From assembly GCA_019637225.1 (NCBI GenBank), contig JAHBWC010000040.1, positions 1 through 64,000 on the forward strand: a DNA stretch of 64,000 nucleotides, in the 5' to 3' direction. The notes below the pieces were generated by a model that ran no database searches, was not told the origin of the DNA, and saw only the letters and a program-made list of their open reading frames with translations. The position numbers and the translations under genes are program-made. Origin of the DNA: Labilithrix sp. GTDB lineage: Bacteria > Myxococcota_A > Polyangia > Polyangiales > Polyangiaceae. Below, piece by piece: positions 24,593 through 33,510 of the stretch; position 1 is the stretch's first letter; every line of letters starts with the position of its first letter.

Positions 24593-25443
24593 TGCGAACC
24601 TCCCGTCGTCGCCTTGACCGCTTGCTCGACGGCCTGTCGGATGCGCGGCGATGCCTCCTTCGGCAGCCGTTTCTCGACGTCCTTCAAGAAGCGGTTCGCC
24701 TCGCCCGTGCCGAGCTCGCGCAGGCGGCCGAGCAGCTTGATCTTCGCGTCGTCGGACATGTCCGACGCGGGCCGGAAGAGCACCGGCTCGAGGCCGCTCG
24801 TGACCACGTCGAAGGGCAGCTTGCCGAGCTTGCCGGCGAGCTGGTCGCACTGCTCCGCGTTGCAGAGCTGTCCGATCGACGCCGCCGCCTCGTTCACCTT
24901 GTGATCGAGCGCGGCGAAGAGATCCGGCACGGCGTCCTTCGCCTTCAGCGCGCCGAGGCCGGCGGCTGCGTTGCCGCGGACCTGCGCGTCGGAGTCGCCG
25001 AGCGCCTTGCGGAGCGCCGTGGCCGCGGCGGGCCCCTTGGTCCGCGTGAGCGCCTTGATGGCGGCGCGCCGGATGGCGACCGTGCGGTGCTGGGCGTACT
25101 GCGCGAGGATGGCGCTCCCGTCGGACGCCTCGAGATCGCCGAGGGTGTCGATCGCCTGGTGCGCGAGCGGCTCGCTGAGGCCTCGCGCCAGGATGTCCGC
25201 CACCGCGGGCGCGGCCGAGGCCGCGGCCGGCCCGACGATGCGGAGATCGTCGAGGCCCGCGCGTATCTGCGCCTCGTCGCCCGACTTGAGCTTCTGGACG
25301 GCCGGGCCGACGTCGGTCTTCGCCGCGGGCTTCGCGGCGGGCGGCTTGGCGGGCTGGGCGGAGGCGCTGCTCGCGCCTGCGCACGTCAGAAGCAGGGCGA
25401 GAGCGACGCGACGGAGGGTGGGAAGTGTGGTCGGGGCGCGCAT
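24589..25443 (-). CDS. Secreted HEAT-repeat protein
   Basis: With ATG at 25443 the protein has 284 residues (GTG 25467 is an alternative start), and a signal peptide ending SASAQ. After a short Pro/Ala/Lys stretch there are HEAT-type helical pairs: DDLRIVGPAAASAAPAVADI, HRTVAIRRAAIKALTRTKGP and DSDAQVRGNAAAGLGALKAK, roughly residues 55-190. Such repeats mediate protein-protein contact. The gene is coupled by ATGA to the beta-propeller lipoprotein, so the two likely form one complex in the periplasm. Confidence 0.75.
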   Translation of the reverse strand: MRAPTTLPTLRRVALALLLTCAGASSASAQPAKPPAAKPAAKTDVGPAVQKLKSGDEAQIRAGLDDLRIVGPAAASAAPAVADILARGLSEPLAHQAIDTLGDLEASDGSAILAQYAQHRTVAIRRAAIKALTRTKGPAAATALRKALGDSDAQVRGNAAAGLGALKAKDAVPDLFAALDHKVNEAAASIGQLCNAEQCDQLAGKLGKLPFDVVTSGLEPVLFRPASDMSDDAKIKLLGRLRELGTGEANRFLKDVEKRLPKEASPRIRQAVEQAVKATTGGSQ

Positions 25444-25552
25444 GGCTTCAACAAGCCGGGATATCACGAAACGTCACCCGGCGCGGCATCAAGCTGACTT
25501 CAGGAAGAGCGCAGCTGTGCCCAGGATTTTGCCCGTGCTATGGCCTTGAGCG

Positions 25553-26239
25553 ATGTCGTCGTCGCACCCGCCGCCCGCCGACCGAGACGCCTCGGCGCCG
25601 GAGGGCGCGCGTGGCTCCACGCCCGACGCGCGGCGGCCTCGCTACCTCGTGGTCGCGCTCGTCGCAGCGCTCGTGTTCGGCGCCGGCTGCTGGACCGAGG
25701 GGTGCGGGCGCCTCGCGTTCTACCGCGGCGAGCGCGAGCATCACGCGCACCTGACGTCGTCGATCCGCGACGACGCCGACCGAGCCGAGGCGGAGGGCCT
25801 CTACCAGCGCTTCGTCGAAATCGCGGACGACGCGCGCGGGCGCGCCGTCCCGATGGCCGCCGCCACCTTCGTGCTCGGCGCCGCCCTGCTCGCGCTCGCG
25901 GCGCGCGGGCTCGCGGGCAAGTCGAACACGCGCTCGGCGCTGATGCAGGTCGTCGCGGCGCAGGCGATCGTCGTCGTCGCGAGCTACTTCGTCACGCGCG
26001 ACATGTGGGGCGCCGAGGCCGACTGGCAGTACGAGTCGGTCGTGATTCATCAGCGCGAGCGCCTGCCTCCAGACGAGTACCAGCGGAGCGTGCCGACCCT
26101 GCGCGCGATGCGCTACTGGGTGCCGCCGGGGTGGCTCGTCTTCCGGACGATCGCGAGCGCGCTCATCGTGGTGGCGCTCAGCCGGCCGCGCTCGCGCGAG
26201 TTCTTCGAAGCCGCGTCGGCCCCGGTCTCCGAGCGCTGA
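25553..26239 (+). CDS. Hypothetical membrane protein
   Basis: The 228-residue protein has a Pro/Arg-rich N-terminus (~30 residues) and four predicted membrane segments: about 31-46, 100-118, 130-150 and 200-215. The segment at ~47-98 between the first two is hydrophilic and rich in Glu/Arg. I recognise no family. It is upstream of mutL on the same strand, with 46 bp between them. TATGGC lies 8 nt before the start codon and could be a weak leaderless-type promoter. Confidence 0.65.
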   Translation: MSSSHPPPADRDASAPEGARGSTPDARRPRYLVVALVAALVFGAGCWTEGCGRLAFYRGEREHHAHLTSSIRDDADRAEAEGLYQRFVEIADDARGRAVPMAAATFVLGAALLALAARGLAGKSNTRSALMQVVAAQAIVVVASYFVTRDMWGAEADWQYESVVIHQRERLPPDEYQRSVPTLRAMRYWVPPGWLVFRTIASALIVVALSRPRSREFFEAASAPVSER

Positions 26240-26285
26240 GCGCTCCTCCGGTCCCTTCCGGGTCACCCGTGCTATCTCCGGTCGC

Positions 26286-28154
26286 GTGGGGCGCATCCAG
26301 AAGCTGAGCGACGAGCTCGCCAACCAGATCGCCGCCGGCGAGGTCGTCGAGCGGCCCGCCAGCGTCGTGAAGGAGCTCATCGAGAACGCCCTCGACGCGG
26401 GCGCGACCCGCGTAACGGTCGACGTCGAGCAGGGCGGCAGCGTGCTCGTCCGCGTCACCGACGACGGCGACGGGATGACGTCGGACGACGCCGTCCTCGC
26501 GCTCGAGCGCCACGCGACGAGCAAGATCACGAAGCTCGACGACCTCTTCCGCCTGGGCACGTTCGGGTTCCGCGGCGAGGCGCTGCCGAGCATCGCCTCG
26601 GTCGCGCGCCTCCTCCTCCGCACGCGCCCGCGCGGCTCGGACGAGGGCTGCGAGGTCGAGGTCGCCGGAGGGCGGCCGCCCGTCGTGCGGCCCGCCGGCG
26701 GCGCGACCGGGACGACGATCGAGGTGCGCGACCTCTTCTTCAACGTGCCCGCGCGGCGCAAGTTCCTGAAGGCGACCGCGACCGAGAGCGCGCACGTCGG
26801 CGACGTCCTCCTCGGCGCCGCGCTCGCTCGCCCCGACGTGACGTTCACGCTCTCGCGCGACCGGCGCGTGGTCCGCGAGTACCTGCGGGTCGGGACCCGC
26901 GCGGAGCGGGCGCGGGCGGCGAGCACGGGCGAGAACCTCGCGCACGTCGTCGCCGAGCGCGGGCCGCTCCGCCTCGAGGCGATGGTCGCCGCGCCCGAGC
27001 GCGCGCGCTCCGGGGCGACCGGGCTCGCGCTCCTCGTCAACGGGCGCCCGGTCAGGGACAGGGTCCTCGCGCGCGCCGTCGCGCACGCCTACGGCTCGGT
27101 GCTCGAGGGCGGGCGCTACCCCGTCGGCGTCGTGTGGCTCGATCTGCCCGCGGAGCTCGTCGACATCAACGTCCATCCGCAGAAGGCCGAGGTGCGCTTC
27201 ACCGACGCGCGCGGCGTGTTCGACGCGATCACGCGCGAGCTCCACGGCGCGCTCGCGCGGGCGTTCGGGCTGCCGGACCTCGGTAACCCCTTCGCGCACG
27301 CGCGGCCCGCCGCGCCGACGCTCCAGCGGCTCGACGCGACGGCGGCGCGGCTCGACGCGGCGACGCATCCCGCGCTCGGCGCCGCCGCGGCGACCGCGCG
27401 CGACCTCGCCGCGGGCGGAGACCCGAGACCAGGCCCGAGCGCGCTCGCGACCGAGCTGCCGCCGACGACGCTGCCGCGCCCGGATCCGATGTCGACGGGA
27501 CCGGTGACGCTGCTCCGCGCGGACAACCTCTTCATCGCCGAGGCCCCGGCGAGCACGACGCTCTTCAATCGTCCGGGCCTCTACGCCAAGCTCCGCTTCG
27601 TCGGGCAGATGCGCGGCACGTTCCTCGTCTGCGAGGGCGACGACGGCCTCTACGTGCTCGATCAGCACGCGGCGGCGGAGCGCGTGACGTTCGATCGACT
27701 CCGGCGCGCGTTCGCGTCGCGGTCGATCGCGACCCAGCGCCTCCTCGTGCCCGAGCTCGTCGAGCTGCCGCCCTCCGACGTGGCCGTGCTCGAGGAGCAC
27801 GCCGCCGACGTCACCCGCATGGGCGTCGAGGTGCGCGCGGTGGGCGACGCCGCCGTCGCGGTGCACGGCGTGCCGGCGATCCTCGCGCGCGCCGAGCCCG
27901 CGCGCGTGGTCGAGGACCTCGCGAGCGAGCTCTCGCGCGCCGGAGGGCGCGCGTTCGGCGGAGCGGTCGACCTCGTGCTCGCGACGATGGCGTGCCACGG
28001 CTCGATCCGCGCGGGCGACGCCGTCTCCCCCGAGGAGGCGCGCGCGCTGCTCGCCGCGCTCGACGAGGTCGACTTCGCCGGCCACTGCCCGCACGGCCGA
28101 CCGGTCGTCATGAGGCTCGGCTGGACGGAGCTGGAGCGCCGTGTCGGGCGGTGA
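26286..28154 (+). CDS. mutL: DNA mismatch repair protein MutL
   Basis: The 622-residue protein has the N-terminal GHKL ATPase: ELIENALDAGA (about 30-40), DDGDGM (59-64) and GFRGEALPSIASV (~95-107). It also has the conserved VDINVHPQKAEVRF. The C-terminal dimerisation domain contains DQHAAAERVTFD at ~459-470, close to the endonuclease signature DQHA(X)2E(X)4E but with Asp for the last Glu, plus ACHGSIRAGD and CPHGRPVVMRL. This supports a nicking MutL as in bacteria without MutH. It starts with GTG, overlaps miaA by 14 nt, and couples MutS recognition to strand excision. Confidence 0.95.
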   Translation: MGRIQKLSDELANQIAAGEVVERPASVVKELIENALDAGATRVTVDVEQGGSVLVRVTDDGDGMTSDDAVLALERHATSKITKLDDLFRLGTFGFRGEALPSIASVARLLLRTRPRGSDEGCEVEVAGGRPPVVRPAGGATGTTIEVRDLFFNVPARRKFLKATATESAHVGDVLLGAALARPDVTFTLSRDRRVVREYLRVGTRAERARAASTGENLAHVVAERGPLRLEAMVAAPERARSGATGLALLVNGRPVRDRVLARAVAHAYGSVLEGGRYPVGVVWLDLPAELVDINVHPQKAEVRFTDARGVFDAITRELHGALARAFGLPDLGNPFAHARPAAPTLQRLDATAARLDAATHPALGAAAATARDLAAGGDPRPGPSALATELPPTTLPRPDPMSTGPVTLLRADNLFIAEAPASTTLFNRPGLYAKLRFVGQMRGTFLVCEGDDGLYVLDQHAAAERVTFDRLRRAFASRSIATQRLLVPELVELPPSDVAVLEEHAADVTRMGVEVRAVGDAAVAVHGVPAILARAEPARVVEDLASELSRAGGRAFGGAVDLVLATMACHGSIRAGDAVSPEEARALLAALDEVDFAGHCPHGRPVVMRLGWTELERRVGR

Positions 28155-29097
28155 TCCCTCCGCGCGCACGACGGGGGGCGCGAACGTGAGCGCGCGCGCC
28201 CTCGCCCGCGCGCTCGAGCTCGCCCGCGGACCTCGGCTGCTCTGCATCGTGGGCCCGACCGCGAGCGGCAAGACCGATCTCGCGCTCGGCGTGGCGGAGG
28301 CGGTCGGCGGCGAGATCGTCTCGGCCGACAGCGTTCAGATCTACCGCGGCTTCGACGTCGGCTCCGGCAAGCCGAGCCGCGAGGAGATCGCGCGCGCGCC
28401 GCACCACCTGGTCGACACCCACGATCCCGGCGATCCCGTCGACGCCGCGGGGTGGGCGCGCCTCGCCGAGGCGGCCGTCGAGGACATCCGTGCGCGCGGG
28501 AAGATCCCGATCGTGTGCGGCGGCACCTTCTTCTGGATCCGCGCGCTCGTGCTCGGCCTCGTCGAGGCGCCCGCGGCCGACGCGGCCGTCCGCGCGCGGC
28601 ACAAGGCGATCGTCGACGAGAGGGGCCGCGCCGCGCTCCACGACGAGCTCGCGCGGGTCGATCCGCCGTCGGCGCGGCGCCTTCATCCCAACGACACCGT
28701 GCGTGTGAGCCGCGCGCTCGAGGTCTACGAGCTGTCGGGCCGGACGATGTCGGACTGGCAAGCCGCGCACGGCTTCAAGACGTCGCGCTTCGACGCCGCG
28801 CTCGTCGCGCTCGAGCACGATCCGGCGAAGCTGACCGAGCGGATCGCCGCGCGCGTGGACGTTTGGCTCGCGCACGGATGGATCGACGAGGTCCGCCGCC
28901 TCCTCGACGCGGGCCACGGCGAGGCGCGGGCGATGGGCTCCGTCGGCTACGCCGAGGTCCGGGCGCACGTCGAGGGCAAGCTCCCACGCGACGAGCTCCG
29001 CGACGCGATCGTCCGCTCGACGCGCGTCTTCGCCCGTCGCCAGCGCACGTGGCTGAACGGCACCGACCAAGCGCACGCGCGCGTGGAGTGGCTCTGA
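28141..29097 (+). CDS. miaA: tRNA dimethylallyltransferase
   Basis: The 318-residue protein has the P-loop GPTASGKTD, the substrate-binding DSVQIYRGFDVGSGKP, PHHLVDTHDP, and the catalytic-region stretch CGGTFFWIRALVLGL. These are the marks of the enzyme that adds a dimethylallyl group to A37 of tRNAs reading UNN codons. It begins at GTG 28141 inside the end of mutL; GTG 28186 is an alternative that removes a non-conserved leader. The mutL-miaA order is old and found in many proteobacteria. Confidence 0.95.
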   Translation: MSGGDPSARTTGGANVSARALARALELARGPRLLCIVGPTASGKTDLALGVAEAVGGEIVSADSVQIYRGFDVGSGKPSREEIARAPHHLVDTHDPGDPVDAAGWARLAEAAVEDIRARGKIPIVCGGTFFWIRALVLGLVEAPAADAAVRARHKAIVDERGRAALHDELARVDPPSARRLHPNDTVRVSRALEVYELSGRTMSDWQAAHGFKTSRFDAALVALEHDPAKLTERIAARVDVWLAHGWIDEVRRLLDAGHGEARAMGSVGYAEVRAHVEGKLPRDELRDAIVRSTRVFARRQRTWLNGTDQAHARVEWL

Positions 29098-29133
29098 CGC
29101 CGAGCGACACCGTCCCCGGCGATCGACGGCGAA

Positions 29134-30546
29134 TCAGAGGCCGACGGCGTGCGCTCCGGTCAGCGCCGCGGCGGTGAGCAGCGCCACCACGAGCGCCGCG
29201 ACCTCGAGCGCCGCCGCGCGATCGAGCAGGCCACCCCGGAGCGTCGCGAGGTCCCCCGGGACGGCGCCCTCGTAGCGCGGCCGATCGCGGAAGGGCGAGC
29301 TCCCGCCTGGGGGGCTCTTGCCGGGGTCGGCCGGCAGGACGACCGCGCCCGCCGGCAGCGCCTCCGCGCCCGCGACGTGGACGAGCGCGCCGTCCACGAG
29401 CACCACGCCGTCGCCGTGGTGCGTGGCCTCGCGCCCGGAGATCGCGCGCGCGCGCCGGCGCTTGCCGCGCGCGACGCCGATCAACGACGCCGCCGCGATC
29501 GCGCCCGCGATCGCGATGCCCGTCATCGCCGGCGGCGGGCCGAGGCGATCCGAGAGGCGCGCGACGTCGAGCGCGACGCGCGTGCCGTCGCTCACGCGGA
29601 GCGCGAGCCCATAGGTCGAGCACGCGTCGCAGAGGCTCGGCGCGCTGCGCTGATCGAGCCTGGCGAAGGCGCGCTCCATGTACGGCCCCGTGCACTCGGG
29701 CTGGTAGAGGACCGCGTAGTCGCCGCGCTCGTCGGTGTAGACCGCAGGCGGCACGTGCGGGAGCGCCGCGCTCGATCGCGGGTCCCAGCCCAGCGCGCAC
29801 TCCGTCTCCTGAAAGAGGTTGCCGAGCGGCAGGGCGCCCGTCGGCCCGACGAGGATGCAGCCCCGCTCCTCGCGGTCGGGCGCGACGAGCCAGCGCTCAT
29901 CCATCGCGGGTCCCGGGGTCGTCTCGATCCGGTACTCGCGGCCGTCGAGGTGAAAGGAGCGGCCGCCCTCGATCGGGATCGACGGCTCGAGGGTGGAGAG
30001 GTAGCGGCTCGGCGCCGGCGCGCCCGCGCGGAGGAGCGCGAGGAAGACGGCCATCACCGAGACGCCGAGCGCCGTCATCGCGCCGGCCTCGGTGCGCGCG
30101 AACGTCCGTCCCCCGCGAGCGACGAAGACGAGGCCCACGACGGCCGGCGCGAGCGTGAAGCCGAGCCGGAGGAGATCGAGGTAGCCGCCCCGGAGGAGAT
30201 CCCAGTCGGGGAGCACGCGGTAGACGTTGTCCCCCGGGACGATCGGCGATCCCCAGAAGTACGCGATCGTGAGGAGCGCCGCGCACGCGGCAAGGGCGAT
30301 CGCCGCGGGCACGACGAGGGGGCGCGGGGCGCGCCACCACGCCGTGACGGCCAGCGTGACGGTCACCCCGAGCGGGAGGACCGCGAGGAGAGACTCCATC
30401 CAGGGACCGCCCGACGGCCCCTCGCCATCGCGGACGTAGAACACGATCGCCGCCACGAACACGCACCCGAGGGTGAGCGGCGCCGCCGCGACGAACGCGA
30501 GCAGGAGTGCACTGAGTCGGAACAAGAGCGCCACCCCGGACCTCAC
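29134..30546 (-). CDS. Hypothetical polytopic membrane protein
   Basis: This 470-residue protein has four to five hydrophobic segments in residues ~8-170, a soluble middle (~175-345) with a few Cys (CDACSTYGL near 305), a further membrane segment (~342-362) and a last one at the C-terminus (~445-465). I recognise no family. The middle domain carries the sequence PPAVYTDERGDYAVLYQPEC, suggesting an extracytoplasmic part. A TACGAT hexamer lies only 3 nt before the GTG, so the true start may be further downstream. It is convergent with miaA. Confidence 0.65.
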   Translation of the reverse strand: MRSGVALLFRLSALLLAFVAAAPLTLGCVFVAAIVFYVRDGEGPSGGPWMESLLAVLPLGVTVTLAVTAWWRAPRPLVVPAAIALAACAALLTIAYFWGSPIVPGDNVYRVLPDWDLLRGGYLDLLRLGFTLAPAVVGLVFVARGGRTFARTEAGAMTALGVSVMAVFLALLRAGAPAPSRYLSTLEPSIPIEGGRSFHLDGREYRIETTPGPAMDERWLVAPDREERGCILVGPTGALPLGNLFQETECALGWDPRSSAALPHVPPAVYTDERGDYAVLYQPECTGPYMERAFARLDQRSAPSLCDACSTYGLALRVSDGTRVALDVARLSDRLGPPPAMTGIAIAGAIAAASLIGVARGKRRRARAISGREATHHGDGVVLVDGALVHVAGAEALPAGAVVLPADPGKSPPGGSSPFRDRPRYEGAVPGDLATLRGGLLDRAAALEVAALVVALLTAAALTGAHAVGL

Positions 30547-30615
30547 GTCATCGTAGCCGGTCGTCTCCCTCGACGCCCGGCGGCCGCGGCAGAAGCGCTG
30601 GTCGGTGAGGAGAGG

Positions 30616-31629
30616 CTACGGGGGCGACGACGCGCGCCGAAGCCGTCTCCCGCGGCTCTCCTGGGGCCTATTCTCGCGGAAGGCCTTCTTGTAGCGCTCG
30701 AAGTCCCAGTCCTCGAGGAAGGTGCGCGCGGCCTCCCGGCCGGACTCGTAGAGTCGATCGCGCTTGTCGGGCTGGAGGTCGAACTCCGTCGTGCCGACGT
30801 CGCCGCTCTCGACGGCGATGGTGCGGACGAAGTCGGCGTCCTTCGCGTAGCGCGCGTCGTGAGCGGAGAGCATCGTCTTCGCGAGGGCGACGAAGAACGA
30901 AACCGGGCCCTTCACCCTGTTCTGTGAAGGCGCGGCGCCGCTCACGAGGCGAAAGCCGAAGGTCGGCCAGGCGGGGTCGGAGGTCCCGTCGTCGAAGATC
31001 CAGACGGGGAAGTTCGAGAGCACCCCGCCGTCCACGATGAAGCACTCGCGCCCCTCGGCGTCCTCGAGCTTCACCGGTTCGTAGAAGAACGGGATGCTCA
31101 TGCTCATGCGCACGGCCCGGGCGACCTCGAGATCGTCCGGGGCGATCCCGTAGTCACGGATGTCGTGAGGGAGGTGGAGGAGCCGTCCGTTCGAGATGTC
31201 CGCCGCGACGACCTGGAGCCGGTAGCGGTAGCGGAGCTCGTTGGCGTGCTCGCGCATCACGAGGTCCCGGAAGGTCCGCACACCTTTCGCGCGGAGCAGA
31301 TCGCGCAGCCAACCCTCGAAGTAGTCGCCTTCGTAGATGCCCTTCTCGACGAGCAGGCTCGTGAGGGGGCCGACGAGCGGGACGCGATCGAAGGGGCTCC
31401 GATCGCGGAACTTCGTGTAGGTCACCTCGCGCATGATCGCGGTGAGCTCCGGCGTCGAGTACCCGGCCGCGATCAGGCTGGCGACGATCGCGCCGGCGGA
31501 GGTCCCTGCGACGTTCTCGAACGCGTAGCCCCGTTCCTCGACGACGGCGGCGGCGCCGACGAGCCCGATCCCTCGCACGCCGCCGCCCTCGAAGACGGCG
31601 TCGACCTTCTTCTTCCCCCCATTCCCCAT
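30616..31629 (-). CDS. Patatin-like phospholipase
   Basis: The 337-residue protein has the patatin layout: oxyanion hole GGGVRG (15-20), nucleophile serine in GTSAG (Ser44) and the catalytic-dyad Asp in VDGG (Asp200). There is no signal peptide or transmembrane segment, so it acts on membrane lipids from the cytosol or is secreted by another route. A candidate ribosome site (AGGAG) precedes the ATG at 31629. The C-terminus is Arg-rich. It stands alone between two unrelated genes. Confidence 0.9.
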   Translation of the reverse strand: MGNGGKKKVDAVFEGGGVRGIGLVGAAAVVEERGYAFENVAGTSAGAIVASLIAAGYSTPELTAIMREVTYTKFRDRSPFDRVPLVGPLTSLLVEKGIYEGDYFEGWLRDLLRAKGVRTFRDLVMREHANELRYRYRLQVVAADISNGRLLHLPHDIRDYGIAPDDLEVARAVRMSMSIPFFYEPVKLEDAEGRECFIVDGGVLSNFPVWIFDDGTSDPAWPTFGFRLVSGAAPSQNRVKGPVSFFVALAKTMLSAHDARYAKDADFVRTIAVESGDVGTTEFDLQPDKRDRLYESGREAARTFLEDWDFERYKKAFRENRPQESRGRRLRRASSPP

Positions 31630-31753
31630 GGCTCCTGTCTACACGTGCCGCGCGCGACCGGCTACGTCCGACCGATGACGCCGCGGAGCTTGCAGACCTC
31701 GAGCGGCGTCCGCAGGAGCCCGAAGCGAATCGCGATGACGACGACTCCCGCTC

Positions 31754-32803
31754 TCAGATCGAGAGCGTCGCGTCGAGCAGGTCGCCGAAGGTGGCCGCGG
31801 CGTGCGCCGGCAGAGCGCCTTCGATCGTCGCGACCTCGGCGTCGGCGGGCAGCTCGGCCCTCGTCACCTCGGGGCCGAACGATCGCGGCGGCGCCGCCGC
31901 GACCGGCTGCGCGACGAGCTCCGGCGGCGGAGGCGGCGGAGGCGGAGGCGGCGGAGGCGGCGGAACGCGCACGGCAGCTCCACGCGGAGCCTCGGCGCCC
32001 GGCTCGCGCGGGAGCGCCATGCCGGGCTCGCGCCAGCCGCCGATGAGCGTGTGCCCCTCGAGCGACGGCGGCGGCGACGACGACCTGCGCGTGGGCTCGG
32101 GCTTCACCGACGGAGTGGCGACCTGCTTGCCGGACTCGGGCGGCGGCGTGTGGCGCGGCGCGCTCTCTTCCTCGTACGCCTCGGGATGCTCGGAGGCGAT
32201 CGGACGCGGCGACGAGCTCGGCGCCGGCTCCACGATCTCGTTCGCGGGCGGCGGCTCGGGCGCAGGCGGAGGCGCCGACGGCTCCGCGACGAGGTCCTCG
32301 GTGACCTCTTCGAGCTCGGCTTCGGGCGCCGCGACCCCGTTCGCGAACTGCTCGGCGACGGGCTGCGCGCCGCTCTCGGCGGGCAACATCCCCGGCTCGT
32401 CGATGTCGATGTCGACCTCGACGACCTCCGCCGAGACCTCGACGTCCATGTCCGAGTCGAGGTCCGCGTCCGCCTCGCTGGTCTCGATGACGGGATCCGC
32501 AGCGGTCTCCGGAGGCGGCTCCGACCAGCCGGTGGCGGTCTCCGGCGGCTGCGTCACGGTCGCCGTCGCCGCGCTCGCCGGCGGCGGCGCCGTGGGCAGC
32601 TGATGCGCCGTCGCGGAGGGCGCGGGCGCGGACTCGAGAGCCGGCGGCGCGGGCTCGAGCGCCGCGGGAGCGTACGCAGCCTGCGCGGGCTCGGCCGACG
32701 ACGCGGGGAACGCCGCGGCGCCGTGCGGACGCGGCGCCTCCGCGCGCTCCTTCACGCGCGCGAGGAGGCCCTCGAGCTTCGCGATCTTCTCCTTCGGGCT
32801 CAT
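31754..32803 (-). CDS. Acidic, Pro-rich hypothetical protein with N-terminal coiled coil
   Basis: The start is ATG 32803, sharing TGATG with the stop of the upstream gene (349 residues). Residues 1-20 (MSPKEKIAKLEGLLARVKER) form a coiled-coil-like helix. The rest is Glu/Pro/Ala-rich, with a run of about 14 prolines near residue 290 and an acidic segment VDIDIDEPG near 120. The end (TFGDLLDATLSI) is again helical. I recognise no family. Its composition suggests a flexible adaptor, and coupling to the upstream gene suggests their products interact. Confidence 0.6.
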   Translation of the reverse strand: MSPKEKIAKLEGLLARVKERAEAPRPHGAAAFPASSAEPAQAAYAPAALEPAPPALESAPAPSATAHQLPTAPPPASAATATVTQPPETATGWSEPPPETAADPVIETSEADADLDSDMDVEVSAEVVEVDIDIDEPGMLPAESGAQPVAEQFANGVAAPEAELEEVTEDLVAEPSAPPPAPEPPPANEIVEPAPSSSPRPIASEHPEAYEEESAPRHTPPPESGKQVATPSVKPEPTRRSSSPPPSLEGHTLIGGWREPGMALPREPGAEAPRGAAVRVPPPPPPPPPPPPPPELVAQPVAAAPPRSFGPEVTRAELPADAEVATIEGALPAHAAATFGDLLDATLSI

Positions 32804-33357
32804 CACGTCACGACCTTCTGGAGCGCGGCGAGGACGTCGCCCCAAGCCTTGCCCTGGGAAATCATCGACCGCACCTTCACCACCGTCTGCTGCGTGCCGA
32901 CGAAGTAGCGGGCGGTCGTGCCTTCACGTCCGAGCGGGGCGATCGAGACGTCGCGTCCCGAGGCCGCCGCGAGCGCTCCCGAGAGCGCCGCCCCCAGGAA
33001 GCCGTCGCTGTTGACGCCTGGGTTCGCGACGACGATGACCATCGCGCGTCCCCAGCGCTCGAAGTGCACGGCGCCGAGCCCGGCGATCGCGAGCTCGCCG
33101 GCGAGGTGGGAGACCACGACCTCGAGCGTCGCCGCAGAGACGGCTCCGTCGCCGCCGAGCCGCGCCGCGACGCGGGCCCCACAGCCGCGGCCGACCTCCG
33201 AGCCCAGGTGAGCGAGCGCGCCGGGCGTCGTACGCTCGAGCGCCTCGAGCGCGGTGGCCGGAACGAGCACGAGGCGGGTGCCTCGCGCGTCGGACGCGGC
33301 TCCGCCTTTCACGTCGAACCGAACTGCGCCGCTAGGGTCGAAAGCAGGGCCGGCCAT
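32803..33357 (-). CDS. Hypothetical protein coupled to the Pro-rich protein
   Basis: The ATG at 33357 (184 residues) is preferred over GTG 33372 because a TATAAA element lies directly next to that GTG. The middle contains VVVSHLAGELAIAGLGAVHF, ERWGRAMVIVVANPG, and the end SMISQGKAWGDVLAALQKVV. The shape (two hydrophobic strand or helix pairs, then a C-terminal amphipathic helix) is reminiscent of a small ligand-binding domain, but I cannot assign a family. The gene overlaps the next gene by TGATG. Confidence 0.6.
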   Translation of the reverse strand: MAGPAFDPSGAVRFDVKGGAASDARGTRLVLVPATALEALERTTPGALAHLGSEVGRGCGARVAARLGGDGAVSAATLEVVVSHLAGELAIAGLGAVHFERWGRAMVIVVANPGVNSDGFLGAALSGALAAASGRDVSIAPLGREGTTARYFVGTQQTVVKVRSMISQGKAWGDVLAALQKVVT

Positions 33358-33373
33358 GGATGACTCGCTCACG

Positions 33374-33379
33374 TTTATA
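33374..33379 (-). promoter_or_regulatory. Candidate -10 element (TATAAA)
   Basis: TATAAA on the minus strand lies 16 nt upstream of ATG 33357 and would start transcription about 10 nt before it. It helps decide that start over the GTG at 33372. Confidence 0.5.
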
Positions 33380-33510
33380 GAGGGACGACAAAGACGCTGT
33401 CAAATGCGCGTCTCGAGGGGTGAAATGGACCCGTGCGGACGCCCCCGAAGACGCCCCCCGGTCGTGCTCGCGGGCCGCGCGCGCCTCGGCCTCCGCGCGC
33501 CGGTCGTCTC

